From Dictyobacter formicarum (lineage in GTDB: Bacteria > Chloroflexota > Ktedonobacteria > Ktedonobacterales > Ktedonobacteraceae), in the NCBI RefSeq assembly GCF_016587435.1, contig NZ_BNJJ01000003.1:124001-188000 (forward strand): DNA of 64,000 nucleotides, written 5' to 3'. This document shows, one piece after another, positions 24,299 to 32,695 of the stretch. The translations under genes were made by a program, and so were the position numbers. Position 1 is the first letter of the stretch. Each line of letters begins with the position of its first letter. Under the pieces are notes generated by a model. That model saw nothing but the letters and a program-made list of their open reading frames with translations, had not been told where the DNA came from and ran no database searches.

Positions 24299-25834
24299 TT
24301 AACGACTCATTGGTAACCAGATATAAAAGCATGATCCCTTCATCAGTTCACTATCAACGGTGATATCACCACCATGGGCCCTGGCAATAAGACGGGAAAC
24401 GAAGAGACCCAGGCCGGCTCCATGCTTACTACGGGAGTTTGACTGCGCCGCACGATAATAGTGTTCAAAGATATTCGGCATGTCTTCGGGCGCGATACCC
24501 GGACCCGTATCGCGGATGTGAATCGTTGCCCATGTGGCGTGCTGATTATATTGCGCGCTGTTTACACTACCAGGAAAATCATGCTGCGTAGTCAATTCTA
24601 CTGATACGCGCCCTCCATCCAATGTATAATGCAGCGCATTATCTAAGATATTCAGAATCATGTGTTTGAGCAGTTCTCTATCACCCTTCACGCTTGTCTG
24701 CTCTAATTGCCCCATTTCCAGCACAACCGTCTGCTTATCTCCCTGAAGTTGTCGTAAGATCTCTATGAGGAGCGTGTCTATCTCTACAGCCTGTACATGC
24801 TTCTCACTCAACTCTGGTACGATGCCCACTTCTGCCCGGGCTATCAGCAGAAGATTCGTCAGCAGCCATGAAACTCGTTTGAGCTCTATATTGATTGCCC
24901 GTACATCTCGATACACATCAGCTTTGAGATCCCGGTCCATTAAAAGAATGTCTATTTGTCCGCGAATATTCGTGAGGGGGGTACGCAGCTCGTGTGAGAT
25001 ATCGGCAACAAATTGGCGTTGCAGCTGAAGGCTGCTTTCCAGCCTCTCCGTCATTTGATTGAATGCGTCGGTTAATTGTTGTATTTCAGTGGCCGATGAG
25101 GTAGGTGCAAGGCGTACACCAGGGCCATCCGCGCTTAAATCGAGCAGTGTGGTGCTTAAATTACTCAATGGGCGTAGTTCTCGATTGGCGACAACAGAGC
25201 TGATGACATAAGCCAGCAAGGCTGCAGCAAGCATTCCTCCACCCAGGAACAAGAGAAGGATGTGTTGCATTTCATTGATTGACGCGAGAGATCCACCAAC
25301 CTGAGCGATTGCAATGATGGCATGGGCATGATTCCATATTGGAAAGGTCAGGGTGCGGACCTGTTGACTCTCATCTTGCTGGTACGTACGAAACACATTC
25401 TGCCCCTGCTGGATCATTTTCGCATCTGCTTGATCGAGAGTAAAACTTTCACTTTTCAGATTGTATGAATGGTAGAGTGTCTTCCCTGTTCGGATATCGA
25501 TGAACTTGATATATGACGGATTGTCCGCCGTGAATTCGTTCCCAGGCTCTCCCTGTAGCAGCTGGCTGAAAAATTGAGCGTCGAGCTGGTGGCCCGACGA
25601 GAACCAGATGGTTGTCGCCATTTGCATCTTTTCGCTCTGCAGCGACAAACGCTTATCCAGACTGGTCTCCAGATACGAAGTGACAAGAACAAAAACGAGG
25701 CAGCCCAAAATAAGGAAGGAAAGCAGAAAAATCAAGACATTCCAGAGGGCCAGGCGCTTACGCAATGGCCACATTTTTTTGAAGCCAGAGAAAGAACGAC
25801 ATATGCTCTCAGCTTGAGTCGTAGTATCACTCAT
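24299..25834 (-). CDS. HAMP-domain sensor histidine kinase of a two-component system
   Basis: A 511-residue membrane histidine kinase. The first transmembrane helix is at about 31-52 (LWNVLIFLLSFLILGCLVF) and the second near 190-212 (ILLLFLGGGMLAAALLAYVI), enclosing an extracytoplasmic sensor of about 135 residues. A HAMP-like segment leads to DISHELRTPLTN with the phosphoacceptor His. The ATPase domain has ILDNALHYT, RDTGPGIAPEDM and GAGLGLFVSRLI. The response regulator gene lies directly upstream (stop at 25865). Start is uncertain: a GTG at 25864 directly after the regulator stop or the ATG at 25834. The pair forms a classical OmpR-type system; the signal is unknown. Confidence 0.93.
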   Translation of the reverse strand: MSDTTTQAESICRSFSGFKKMWPLRKRLALWNVLIFLLSFLILGCLVFVLVTSYLETSLDKRLSLQSEKMQMATTIWFSSGHQLDAQFFSQLLQGEPGNEFTADNPSYIKFIDIRTGKTLYHSYNLKSESFTLDQADAKMIQQGQNVFRTYQQDESQQVRTLTFPIWNHAHAIIAIAQVGGSLASINEMQHILLLFLGGGMLAAALLAYVISSVVANRELRPLSNLSTTLLDLSADGPGVRLAPTSSATEIQQLTDAFNQMTERLESSLQLQRQFVADISHELRTPLTNIRGQIDILLMDRDLKADVYRDVRAINIELKRVSWLLTNLLLIARAEVGIVPELSEKHVQAVEIDTLLIEILRQLQGDKQTVVLEMGQLEQTSVKGDRELLKHMILNILDNALHYTLDGGRVSVELTTQHDFPGSVNSAQYNQHATWATIHIRDTGPGIAPEDMPNIFEHYYRAAQSNSRSKHGAGLGLFVSRLIARAHGGDITVDSELMKGSCFYIWLPMSR

Positions 25835-25864
25835 AAACAGTCTCTTTTCTGAAAAAGAGAACAC

Positions 25865-26545
25865 TCACGCTCTCAAAACGTATCCAATGCCACGCACAGC
25901 ATGAATGAGATCTGGTTTTCCACCGGCATTTAGCTTCGAACGCAAATAGTTAATATATACCTTAATAACTTCCAGTTCAGCCTCGTTGTCATAACCCCAG
26001 ACGCGCTCAAAAATACGTTCCTTCGACAATACATGTCCTGGATTCTGGGCGAGAAATTCGAGCAGATCATACTCACGCCTCGTCAGTTCAATGAGCTGTC
26101 CTGCACGCCAGGCCTGGTGGGCGCTGGTATCAATTACAAGATCACCTGTTTCTATTCGCTGATTGGCCTGATGCAAACTCTCGACGCGACGAAGGGCCGC
26201 GCGAATACGGGCGATCAATTCTTCAAAGTCAAAAGGCTTGGTGATATAGTCATCAGCACCACAATCCAGGCCAGCTATTTTATCAGTGAGATCATCCCTG
26301 GCGGTGAGCATCAGGATAGGCAACGTTTCGCTGCCTGTAGAACGGAGATAGCGGCAAATCTCAAAACCATCGAAATCGGACAGCATAATATCGAGAATAA
26401 CGAGATCCGGCGCAGCATCGTGTGCTTGTCTGATGGCGTCATTGCCATTTGCAGCGCCAATCACCTCAAACCCTTTGTACATCAACCCCCGGCGCAAAAA
26501 ACTCATGATCTGCTTTTCGTCTTCAACAACAAGTATTTTTGTCAT
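25865..26545 (-). CDS. OmpR/PhoB-type response regulator
   Basis: A 226-residue response regulator. The receiver domain begins MTKILVVEDEKQIMSFLRRG, with acidic residues E8, D9, the phosphoacceptor Asp52 (LVILDIMLSDFDG) and the conserved Lys in DYITKPFDFEEL. The C-terminal winged helix contains LTRREYDLLEFLAQNPGHVL and VYINYLRSKLNAGG, ending in VRGIGYVLR, which is typical of DNA-binding OmpR members. The ATG at 26545 is chosen because AGGG precedes it and it begins the receiver directly; the longer frame from 26581 adds 12 residues not typical of the family. It is transcribed together with its partner kinase gene. Confidence 0.94.
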   Translation of the reverse strand: MTKILVVEDEKQIMSFLRRGLMYKGFEVIGAANGNDAIRQAHDAAPDLVILDIMLSDFDGFEICRYLRSTGSETLPILMLTARDDLTDKIAGLDCGADDYITKPFDFEELIARIRAALRRVESLHQANQRIETGDLVIDTSAHQAWRAGQLIELTRREYDLLEFLAQNPGHVLSKERIFERVWGYDNEAELEVIKVYINYLRSKLNAGGKPDLIHAVRGIGYVLRA

Positions 26546-26730
26546 CTTTACTACCCTGCCTATGCCGGTATACTGAGACAAGCCATCCTCTTGACTTTCA
26601 CTCTACTACCTTTTTGTTAGAACGTGGTAAGAATTTTTATCCCCTAGCCGTCAGGCAGGCACTCCCTGTTTTTGCGGAAGGAACCAATAGCAGCGACCCA
26701 TACTACAATTATTTCTACGCAAGGGAAGCA

Positions 26731-26973
26731 TCAGAAAGCGGTATGATCATACGGCCAGAAAATACTTCCACTATAGGCCAGCTGGAAGCATAGGCTGCCG
26801 AGCTTGCGTATAGCTCGGTTAAACCAACTTCCACACGGCGGCGTCTCGGATATTGGATGAAGCTCTTCTTCATGATACGCTGTGCGTAGTTTGTTCAAGC
26901 GTTCTATCTCTAATTCGGTGAAGCCAGCTTTGCGCAACATTGCGCAACCTTCTCGATACTCCATATGCTGCAT
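26731..26973 (-). CDS. Small hypothetical protein
   Basis: An 80-residue hypothetical protein of unknown function. The ATG at 26973 has AAGGAGG five bases upstream, one of the strongest ribosome binding sites in the window. The N-terminal half is helical and charged (MLRKAGFTELEIERLNKLRT, then AYHEEEL), and the C-terminal third is more hydrophobic and aromatic. The good ribosome binding site and plausible helix argue for a real gene; the odd C-terminus may mean that a frameshift has replaced the original end. It stands alone between the two-component system and a degraded fragment. Confidence 0.5.
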   Translation of the reverse strand: MQHMEYREGCAMLRKAGFTELEIERLNKLRTAYHEEELHPISETPPCGSWFNRAIRKLGSLCFQLAYSGSIFWPYDHTAF

Positions 26974-26994
26974 AGCATCCTCCTTTGTTTTATT

Positions 26995-27261
26995 TTAGGA
27001 TCTGGATTGATAGAATTCACTAGAATCTTCATTATGCTGAGCAGCCTTCAGCGGTACCTTCTTTTTCGTGAACCTGATCCATTCCTTACCGGGTGTACTA
27101 TTGTCGTTCCAGTAGAGCCTGGGATAGGCCGCAAGGATTTGAAGACCGCTGCGGATCAGCAAGCCGATAAAGAGCAAGTTAATATAGTGCGTAATCCGTA
27201 GCCAGAGAGGAAATCCTAGCACGGCAATCACCAGATGGGTGCTCATCGTAATTCTATCCAC
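26995..27261 (-). pseudogene. Cytochrome b-like membrane subunit fragment
   Basis: The 88-residue frame contains LWLRITHYINLLFIGLLIRS followed by GLQILAAYPRLYWNDNSTPG and KEWIRFTKKK. This strongly resembles the first transmembrane helix and adjoining loop of cytochrome b561-like membrane subunits found with or fused to molybdopterin oxidoreductases. The family is much longer, with four or more helices and heme histidines; here the frame ends soon after the first loop, leaving one candidate heme histidine (ITH). A weak ribosome binding site precedes it. It is probably a truncated remnant rather than a functional gene. Confidence 0.5.
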
Positions 27262-27479
27262 TTTCCAGGGAGCCCATCAAGACACATCAATGGCTCCTCT
27301 TTTCAATTTTTATATCGTAATACGATAGTAATATCAAGATCGATACGAAAATTGAGTGCTTCTGGTTTCATCGATTTCTCCCCAGAAAGGCCGCGCCAGC
27401 AAGGCTCATAAGAGCGGTCGTGGCAAGAACAAGCAGGCCACGATGGGTGTTAGCCATCACCAGGATAACCATAAATCAG

Positions 27480-28075
27480 AAGGGGGAGCCACCTTCCAGC
27501 ATCAGGACTTTCATCTCAAGCTCGCCTCACCTCTCTCGCTTGAGCCTGATGGACAAGGAGGAGTGAAAGGCTACGTTTACGCTTCACAGTGGCAAAACCC
27601 TGCATTTTCTGCTGGAGAGCAGCCAGGATAACAAACACGCGCCGCAGCCGCTCTCAGAGCATACCTATCAGACCGCCTTTCATGAAACCTCGCACTACTG
27701 GCAAAACTGGCTTTCGCAGTGCGGGTATCAGGGGCGCTGGCGCGAGATGGTGCAGCGTTCAGCCCTCGTCTTGAAATTGCTCACCTATGCACCAAGCGGA
27801 TCGATTGTGGCGGCAGCCACGACGAGCTTACCCGAGTCGCGCGGGGGAAAACGCAACTGGGATTACCGCTACACCTGAATACGAGACGCATCTTTCTCGC
27901 TCTATAGCTTACTCACGCTCGGCCTGGCTCAAGAAGCCGAAGCGTTTATGGGCTGGCTGGACGTTCGCTGCCATCAATTGAAGAACGGCGGCATGCTGCA
28001 GCCAATGTATGGCATCGATGGGGAGCAAGAGTTGACAGAGATTACACTCGATCACCCAGAAGATACAATAAACCT
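27480..28075 (+). pseudogene. GH15 glucoamylase/trehalase-like pseudogene
   Basis: Plus-strand fragments match the middle of a GH15 glycosidase: LKLASPLSLEPDGQGG, then after a frameshift near 27577 [62 protein letters not shown], an in-frame TGA where a Trp codon is expected (YT-stop-IRDASFSLYSLL), and finally MLQPMYGIDGEQELTEITLDH. Both ends of the gene are missing. The N-terminal part of the reading frame breaks up before 27480 and the 3' part is lost about 28075. The remnant is non-functional. Intact relatives hydrolyse alpha-glucans or trehalose. Confidence 0.75.
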
Positions 28076-28169
28076 ACCTATCTCAGGCAAGCTGAGCAGG
28101 CTCCGCTTCTTGTGGCCAGAGAAGCACTACGCCAGGAGACACACATCGCTGTCGAGACCCCTCACTGGT

Positions 28170-29099
28170 TCAGGACTCAAAACTGCTTCGTCCTCTGGAG
28201 AGCTGTTTTTGCAGGTAGGTCAGTTTCTCAGGGTTCAGCAGAGCATAGATCTCCTGAATGCCCACGGCGCTCAGGGTCAGGCTGATGACTACGGCCAGGC
28301 TGCCCTCTTCCCAGCACAGAATAGCCGGGCTGCCATTGATCTCGGCCAGCGTAAAGGTCAGAGGCCGCTGATTTTTGCGCGCCAGACTCAGCCAGAAGCA
28401 CCAGAAACGCGCCACGGATTGCTGGCCATGGATAGGCTTGAGGTTCGACTGCACTTTGCCGCCACCATCCGACCAGGAGACGGCATCCTGAGCCAGAAGG
28501 CTGGTCAGAGCCGTGATATCCCCGGCCTGGCTGGCGGAAAGAAAACTGAACAGGAGCTGGCGCTGGCGCTGCGGCTCCGGCTCAAAACGCGCACGTTTGT
28601 CCTGCAAAGCCTGCCTGGCTCGATGAAAGATCTGGCGGCAATTGGCCGGGCTTTTCTCCAGCATGCTGCCGATTTCGCTAAAAGGGTAATCAAAAACTTC
28701 ATGCAAGAGAAAAACGGCGCGCTCTGGAGGGCTGAGTGCCTCTAGCAGGCGTAAAAAGGCCAGCGAAAGCGCTTCTTGTTGCTCAAGGTCTGCTAGAGGG
28801 AACCCATCGTCCTCCGATGTGAGGATAGGTTCGGGCAACCAGACTCCAATATACTGTTCGCGGGCAACACGAGCCGATTTCAGATAATCCAGCGCCAGAC
28901 GGGTAATAATTGTGCTGAGATACGCCTTCAAGGAAACTATCTCCTGGCTGGCACTCGCCTGATAGCGCAGATAAGCCTCCTGCACAAGATCCTCCGCTTC
29001 ACTCGCGCTCCCAGTCATCCGATAGGCAATGGAAAAGAGCAGCACGCGATAGTGCTCGAACTCTTCTCCCTGGTTCCCCTTTCGCATGGCTTCATCCAT
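28170..29099 (-). CDS. ECF41-type sigma factor (SigJ-like)
   Basis: A 309-residue extracytoplasmic-function sigma factor with a fused regulatory domain. Sigma region 2 (about 18-85) has RMTGSASEAEDLVQEAYLRY, and region 4 (about 130-185) has LSPPERAVFLLHEVFDYPFS. The C-terminal SnoaL-like domain carries SDGGGKVQ and the NPEKL motif near the C-terminus, both characteristic of ECF41, whose members lack an anti-sigma factor and use this domain for control. The ATG at 29099 has AAGGAG about 12 bases upstream. It is divergent from the epimerase gene at 29253, the standard ECF41 neighbourhood. Confidence 0.93.
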   Translation of the reverse strand: MDEAMRKGNQGEEFEHYRVLLFSIAYRMTGSASEAEDLVQEAYLRYQASASQEIVSLKAYLSTIITRLALDYLKSARVAREQYIGVWLPEPILTSEDDGFPLADLEQQEALSLAFLRLLEALSPPERAVFLLHEVFDYPFSEIGSMLEKSPANCRQIFHRARQALQDKRARFEPEPQRQRQLLFSFLSASQAGDITALTSLLAQDAVSWSDGGGKVQSNLKPIHGQQSVARFWCFWLSLARKNQRPLTFTLAEINGSPAILCWEEGSLAVVISLTLSAVGIQEIYALLNPEKLTYLQKQLSRGRSSFES

Positions 29100-29164
29100 T
29101 GCTTACATTTCTCCTTTTGTCTTATTATAGGCCCATATCAGGACAGATAACAAACAGAGTGGTG

Positions 29165-29191
29165 TGTCACATCTGCCCGCGCTCCCTCGTC
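29165..29191 (+). promoter_or_regulatory. ECF41-type promoter before the epimerase gene
   Basis: TGTCACA at 29165-29171 and CGTC at 29188-29191 are separated by 16 bp. The bipartite TGTCACA/CGTC signature is the one described for ECF41 target promoters, and these usually drive the neighbouring oxidoreductase/epimerase gene. Here the next gene starts 62 bp downstream. Confidence 0.75.
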
Positions 29192-29252
29192 TCCTATCTG
29201 TACGAGCCACTGAGAAGCATTCAAAGCACAGAGAGATAAGAGAGGAAATACT

Positions 29253-30035
29253 ATGCAACATATTCTGGTCACAGGCGGCACCGGTACGCTCGGTCACCAT
29301 GTCGTTCCCCGACTATTGAACGCTGGCTGCAAGGTACGGGTACTCAGCAGGAACAGCCGCGAGGCCCGGGAGGGAATCGAGTTCGTGAACGGTGACCTGG
29401 CCACGGGCGAGGGGATCGAAACTGCAGTGAAGGGGGCCGAGATCATCGTGCACTGCGCGGGCAGCAGCAAGGGCGACGAGGATAAGGCCTTGAACTTGGT
29501 CCGGGCGGCGTCGCGGGCCGGAACGCGACACCTGGTGTACATCTCGGTCGTCGGCGCCGACCGGATCCCAGTTGTCAGCGGCGTCGACCGTGCCATGTTC
29601 AGCTACTTCGCGTCCAAGCTGGCCGCCGAGCGCGTGGTGGCCGATTCCGGCCTGCCGTGGACAACGCTGCGCGCCACCCAGTTCCACGACCTGCTCCTGC
29701 TAGTGGCGCAGCAGATGGTCAGGCTGCCGGTGATACCGCTCCCGGCCGGTTTCCAGGTCCAGCCGGTCGACGCCGGAGAGGTGGCGGCCCGGCTCGCCGA
29801 GTTGGCACTCGGCGAGCCAGCCGGGCTGGTGCCTGACATGGCCGGGCCGAAGGTGTACAGCGCGGCTGAGTTGCTCCGCGGATACCTGCGGGCCAGTCGC
29901 CGGCACCGACCGATCATTCCGGTCTGGCTGCCAGGCAAGGCCGCACGCGCGTTCGGGTCCGGCGCCAACCTGGCTCCCGGGCGAGCGGTGGGCCAGCGGA
30001 CCTGGGAGGAGTTCCTGGCCGACCGGGTGAGTTAG
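29253..30035 (+). CDS. NAD(P)-binding epimerase/NmrA-like protein (ECF41 target)
   Basis: A 260-residue SDR-like protein of the NmrA/epimerase branch. The N-terminal Rossmann motif is TGGTGTLGHHVV. ISVVGADRIP, SYFASKLAAERVV and LPWTTLRATQFHD are family features, with a C-terminal helical region. It lacks an obvious classical YxxxK triad except for the YFASK segment. ECF41 sigma factors are typically encoded beside such carboxymuconolactone decarboxylase/oxidoreductase/epimerase genes. The gene is visibly more GC-rich than neighbouring DNA and looks actinobacterial in codon use, hinting at transfer. GAGAGG lies shortly before the ATG. Substrate unknown. Confidence 0.88.
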   Translation: MQHILVTGGTGTLGHHVVPRLLNAGCKVRVLSRNSREAREGIEFVNGDLATGEGIETAVKGAEIIVHCAGSSKGDEDKALNLVRAASRAGTRHLVYISVVGADRIPVVSGVDRAMFSYFASKLAAERVVADSGLPWTTLRATQFHDLLLLVAQQMVRLPVIPLPAGFQVQPVDAGEVAARLAELALGEPAGLVPDMAGPKVYSAAELLRGYLRASRRHRPIIPVWLPGKAARAFGSGANLAPGRAVGQRTWEEFLADRVS

Positions 30036-30162
30036 TCACGCGACAGCAGGTCTAGCCCGCCTTAGCGGCCGACAAAGAGGTGCGATCGACGCCACGATGC
30101 GTGCCGCCTGTTGCGCGTGAGCCAGGAACTACCGATTTTGTGTTCTAAAAGCCGGCTAAAAA

Positions 30163-30915
30163 TCAATCAAAGGTGAGCGTTTCGCCGTCCTGAGGAATCA
30201 AAAGGTGTGTATCATGAATACCGTGCTTACTAGCGAATGTGCGCAGGTCGGTACGCGAAATAGTTGCGTGATCGACGGAATCCATGTGCGTTGCGACTAC
30301 TACACTTTCGGGCGCGACCTGGCAGACAGCAACGGTCTGTTCCGCGTCCATCACAATGTAGCCTTTTTGCTTCCAGGTAGCGCCGCAGGAATGCGTGACA
30401 ATAACATCCGGGCGCACCTGCTCAATGGTTTCTTTGACTCCTTCATACCAGATTGTATCCCCGGCCCAATACAAAGTAGGTTCCTTTTCATGCTGGAATA
30501 TGAAGCCAGATACGTGGCCCATGTCCGCAAGGACCTCACCCTTGCCATGCTGAGCCGGCGTTCGCGTGATGATGATACCGTTCCATACTACTGATTGCTC
30601 AATTGGCATTACATGCTGGAAACCATGATTGGCAATCAACGCCTGATCTCCAGGCTGGCAAAAGATAGGCAGATCCCTGGCAAGTACTGCTCGGGCCGCC
30701 TGATCGAAATGATCTGAATGGAGATGCGAGATGACAACCATCTCTATATTTGTAAGCACTTCTTGCGGGGCACAGGGAAGATCCACCAGAGGATTAAGAG
30801 ACTTTCCAGCGTAAGATGGTAGAGAATGCTTTGCGGCCAGGTAAGGATCAATAAGAAAAAGGTGCCCGGCATAAGTGATGCGTAGCGTTGCACTACGGAT
30901 AAGTTGTATTTGCAT
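30163..30915 (-). CDS. MBL-fold metal-dependent hydrolase (UlaG-like)
   Basis: A 250-residue metallo-beta-lactamase fold protein. The metal motif HLHSDHFD (His64, His66, Asp68, His69) follows the VVISH strand; further ligands are likely in TPAQHGKG, WAGDTIWYEG and THMDSVDH. The N-terminal IQLIRSATLRITYAGHLFLI is typical of the UlaG-like or L-ascorbate lactonase-like branch, whose members open lactones or cleave phosphoesters. The exact substrate is unknown. The ATG at 30915 has AGGAG five bases upstream; the longer frame from 30936 is not needed. It converges on the epimerase gene. Confidence 0.88.
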   Translation of the reverse strand: MQIQLIRSATLRITYAGHLFLIDPYLAAKHSLPSYAGKSLNPLVDLPCAPQEVLTNIEMVVISHLHSDHFDQAARAVLARDLPIFCQPGDQALIANHGFQHVMPIEQSVVWNGIIITRTPAQHGKGEVLADMGHVSGFIFQHEKEPTLYWAGDTIWYEGVKETIEQVRPDVIVTHSCGATWKQKGYIVMDAEQTVAVCQVAPESVVVATHMDSVDHATISRTDLRTFASKHGIHDTHLLIPQDGETLTFD

Positions 30916-31109
30916 ATTTTCTCCTGATTTCTTCACCTTTCGCTCTCAAGCAGCCTAGAGGAAGAGAGTTTATTACCCTCTCCGTTCGGCTAGCAGGGCT
31001 ATTGAAGAGGTATCTCCTCAATGGTATCACAAAGAACATATTGCACTTTCAATATACCCCCATCGGCATATAACATCGTCCACCTTGTCATGCACAAGGT
31101 GAGCTTTCC

Positions 31110-31943
31110 TTAATTAGCTTTCTCTCCTTCCAGGTAGAGCATGGGCACCGTCATACGAAGCTCACCACGTGCCTCCGCGATCTGGTTGAGCTTGTGTTCA
31201 AGCAGCGCAAAGATCTGCTCTTCGTCCTCGGGATTAACCACACGTCTCCAGCCACCTAAAAAACCGAATTTTGTTAACGAATGATTGAACAGGGCATGAC
31301 CGTTGAGATAGCGGAGCTGAAATTGATCTTCTTTGGCATTAACTATACGAAATCCGCTCCTTTGCAATAACTTGATTAGAGCTTCTTTTGATCCTCTGTG
31401 GGACTCATTCTTCTCTAAGCGTTCTAAATAGATGTTTTTTTGTTGTTCTTTCAACGTGGCCCGAAATATTTCATAAAATTCATGCATATGCCCGACAGGA
31501 TTTGTCGTCAGAACAAGACGAGCGTTCGGTTTGGCAACACGGAAGCATTCCGCTACAACGGCCTCCGGATCAGAAAAATTGTTGATGCCAAGGTTAGAAA
31601 CAATCAAGTCAAAGGTCTCATCCTGCAATGGAAGGTGTCTGGCATCTGCCTCAATAAGCTGTACATTGGGCACCTGGTAAACGTTTAATTTTGTTCGAGC
31701 TCGCTCGATCGCTTCCTTCCAGCTATCGACTCCGGTTATCTGACAAGAGGTGCCATACATATGAGCCAGTTCAAACAGCGGAAAGCCTGTCCCACATGCC
31801 AGGTCTAATATGTTCAAGTTGGGATGTAATTCCAGATTGTTCAGGAGCAAAGAACCGAATCTGGCAGCCCAAAGTGAGCATTCATCAAATACCGAGACGG
31901 TATCTGGCTGGCCAGGGTCATAAGTAAAACGCAGATAATCCAA
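31110..31943 (-). CDS. Class I SAM-dependent methyltransferase
   Basis: A 277-residue methyltransferase. Motif I is ILDLACGTGFPLFELA, followed by ITGVDSWKEAIERAR, the acidic motif QLIEADARHLPLQDETFD and the IVSNLGINNFSDPEAV region. It belongs to the broad Methyltransf_11/25 type; the C-terminal half (LRYLNGHALFNHS) is the substrate part and resembles arsenite- or ubiquinone-type enzymes only loosely. The start appears to be TTG at 31943, with AAAGGA about nine bases upstream. It is monocistronic. Substrate cannot be predicted from sequence. Confidence 0.85.
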   Translation of the reverse strand: MDYLRFTYDPGQPDTVSVFDECSLWAARFGSLLLNNLELHPNLNILDLACGTGFPLFELAHMYGTSCQITGVDSWKEAIERARTKLNVYQVPNVQLIEADARHLPLQDETFDLIVSNLGINNFSDPEAVVAECFRVAKPNARLVLTTNPVGHMHEFYEIFRATLKEQQKNIYLERLEKNESHRGSKEALIKLLQRSGFRIVNAKEDQFQLRYLNGHALFNHSLTKFGFLGGWRRVVNPEDEEQIFALLEHKLNQIAEARGELRMTVPMLYLEGEKAN

Positions 31944-32295
31944 TGTATATAATCCTTTCTCGTTTTATCCTTTTTCTCTATCACACGCAGCTTCACATCC
32001 ATTTCCCTGAGACATCTGTTCTGTGTCACCTCGCTGCCCTTGCGACTCAAAAACTTTTCTCTGACTGACCCGCTTCCAGTATAAATGGTCAGGCGACGAG
32101 CATACAAGTGCAATGTCCGGTCACACCGGACGCAAAAAAGCATCGGAAATGGATCTCTTAAACACCGTGAGCAGCGTGCTTTCTCGAGACTAGTACGCCT
32201 TGGCAGCAAGATAAGTTCATTCTGTAGTTGCGTAGCTACGCAGCATTGCCAACTCTTTGACCAGTAGTCATGGTATTAGATGACCTGCACCAACA
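31944..32295. other. Intergenic stretch without recognisable gene
   Basis: This stretch between the methyltransferase gene and the kinase remnant shows only short open frames, none with a ribosome binding site or a family signature. It likely holds the methyltransferase promoter (minus strand). Confidence 0.4.
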
Positions 32296-32297
32296 CA

Positions 32298-32610
32298 ACA
32301 GTCTATGGTGACAAAGACCACATTGGGCAAATCCTCACGAATCTGCTCACCAATGCGATTAAGTATTCGCCCAACGCAACAACGGTTATAGTGACCTCTT
32401 CAAAGTAACCAGGCCCCCATACACACGATGCTCACAGTATTGAACGGAAAGTAATCCATGAATAACAGAAAAGACGTGCGCATTATGGATGACAATTCCG
32501 ACATTGTCGAAGCGTGCTCATGAATGCTCGAAGATACAGACTATACTAAAAATCAGGACTCCATCGTTTATACCGCAGAAGAGTATCGAAGCATGAAAAA
32601 TAATTACCCA
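32298..32610 (+). pseudogene. Histidine kinase / response regulator remnant
   Basis: Two degraded fragments stand in order. At about 32303-32407 the plus strand reads [20 protein letters not shown] and [15 protein letters not shown], the N-box region of a histidine kinase ATPase domain, then stops. At 32458-32610 it reads MNNRKDVRIMDDNSDIVEAC, a stop, then MLEDTDYTKNQDS, the start of a receiver domain with the second acidic position altered. Stops and missing parts make both non-functional. They are remnants of a two-component system, perhaps a former neighbour of the antiporter gene. Confidence 0.65.
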
Positions 32611-32695
32611 TAATGTATGCAAGAGCTCTGGCGTATACAAAATCAGAGCCATTGCGCGATCCAGCTATGCATCAGCAAACGTAGAGGAGGCCCAC

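Noticed and set aside
27948..28745. 265-codon plus-strand open frame
   Set aside because: Its 5' part is the GH15 remnant frame and the rest is antisense to the ECF41 sigma factor.
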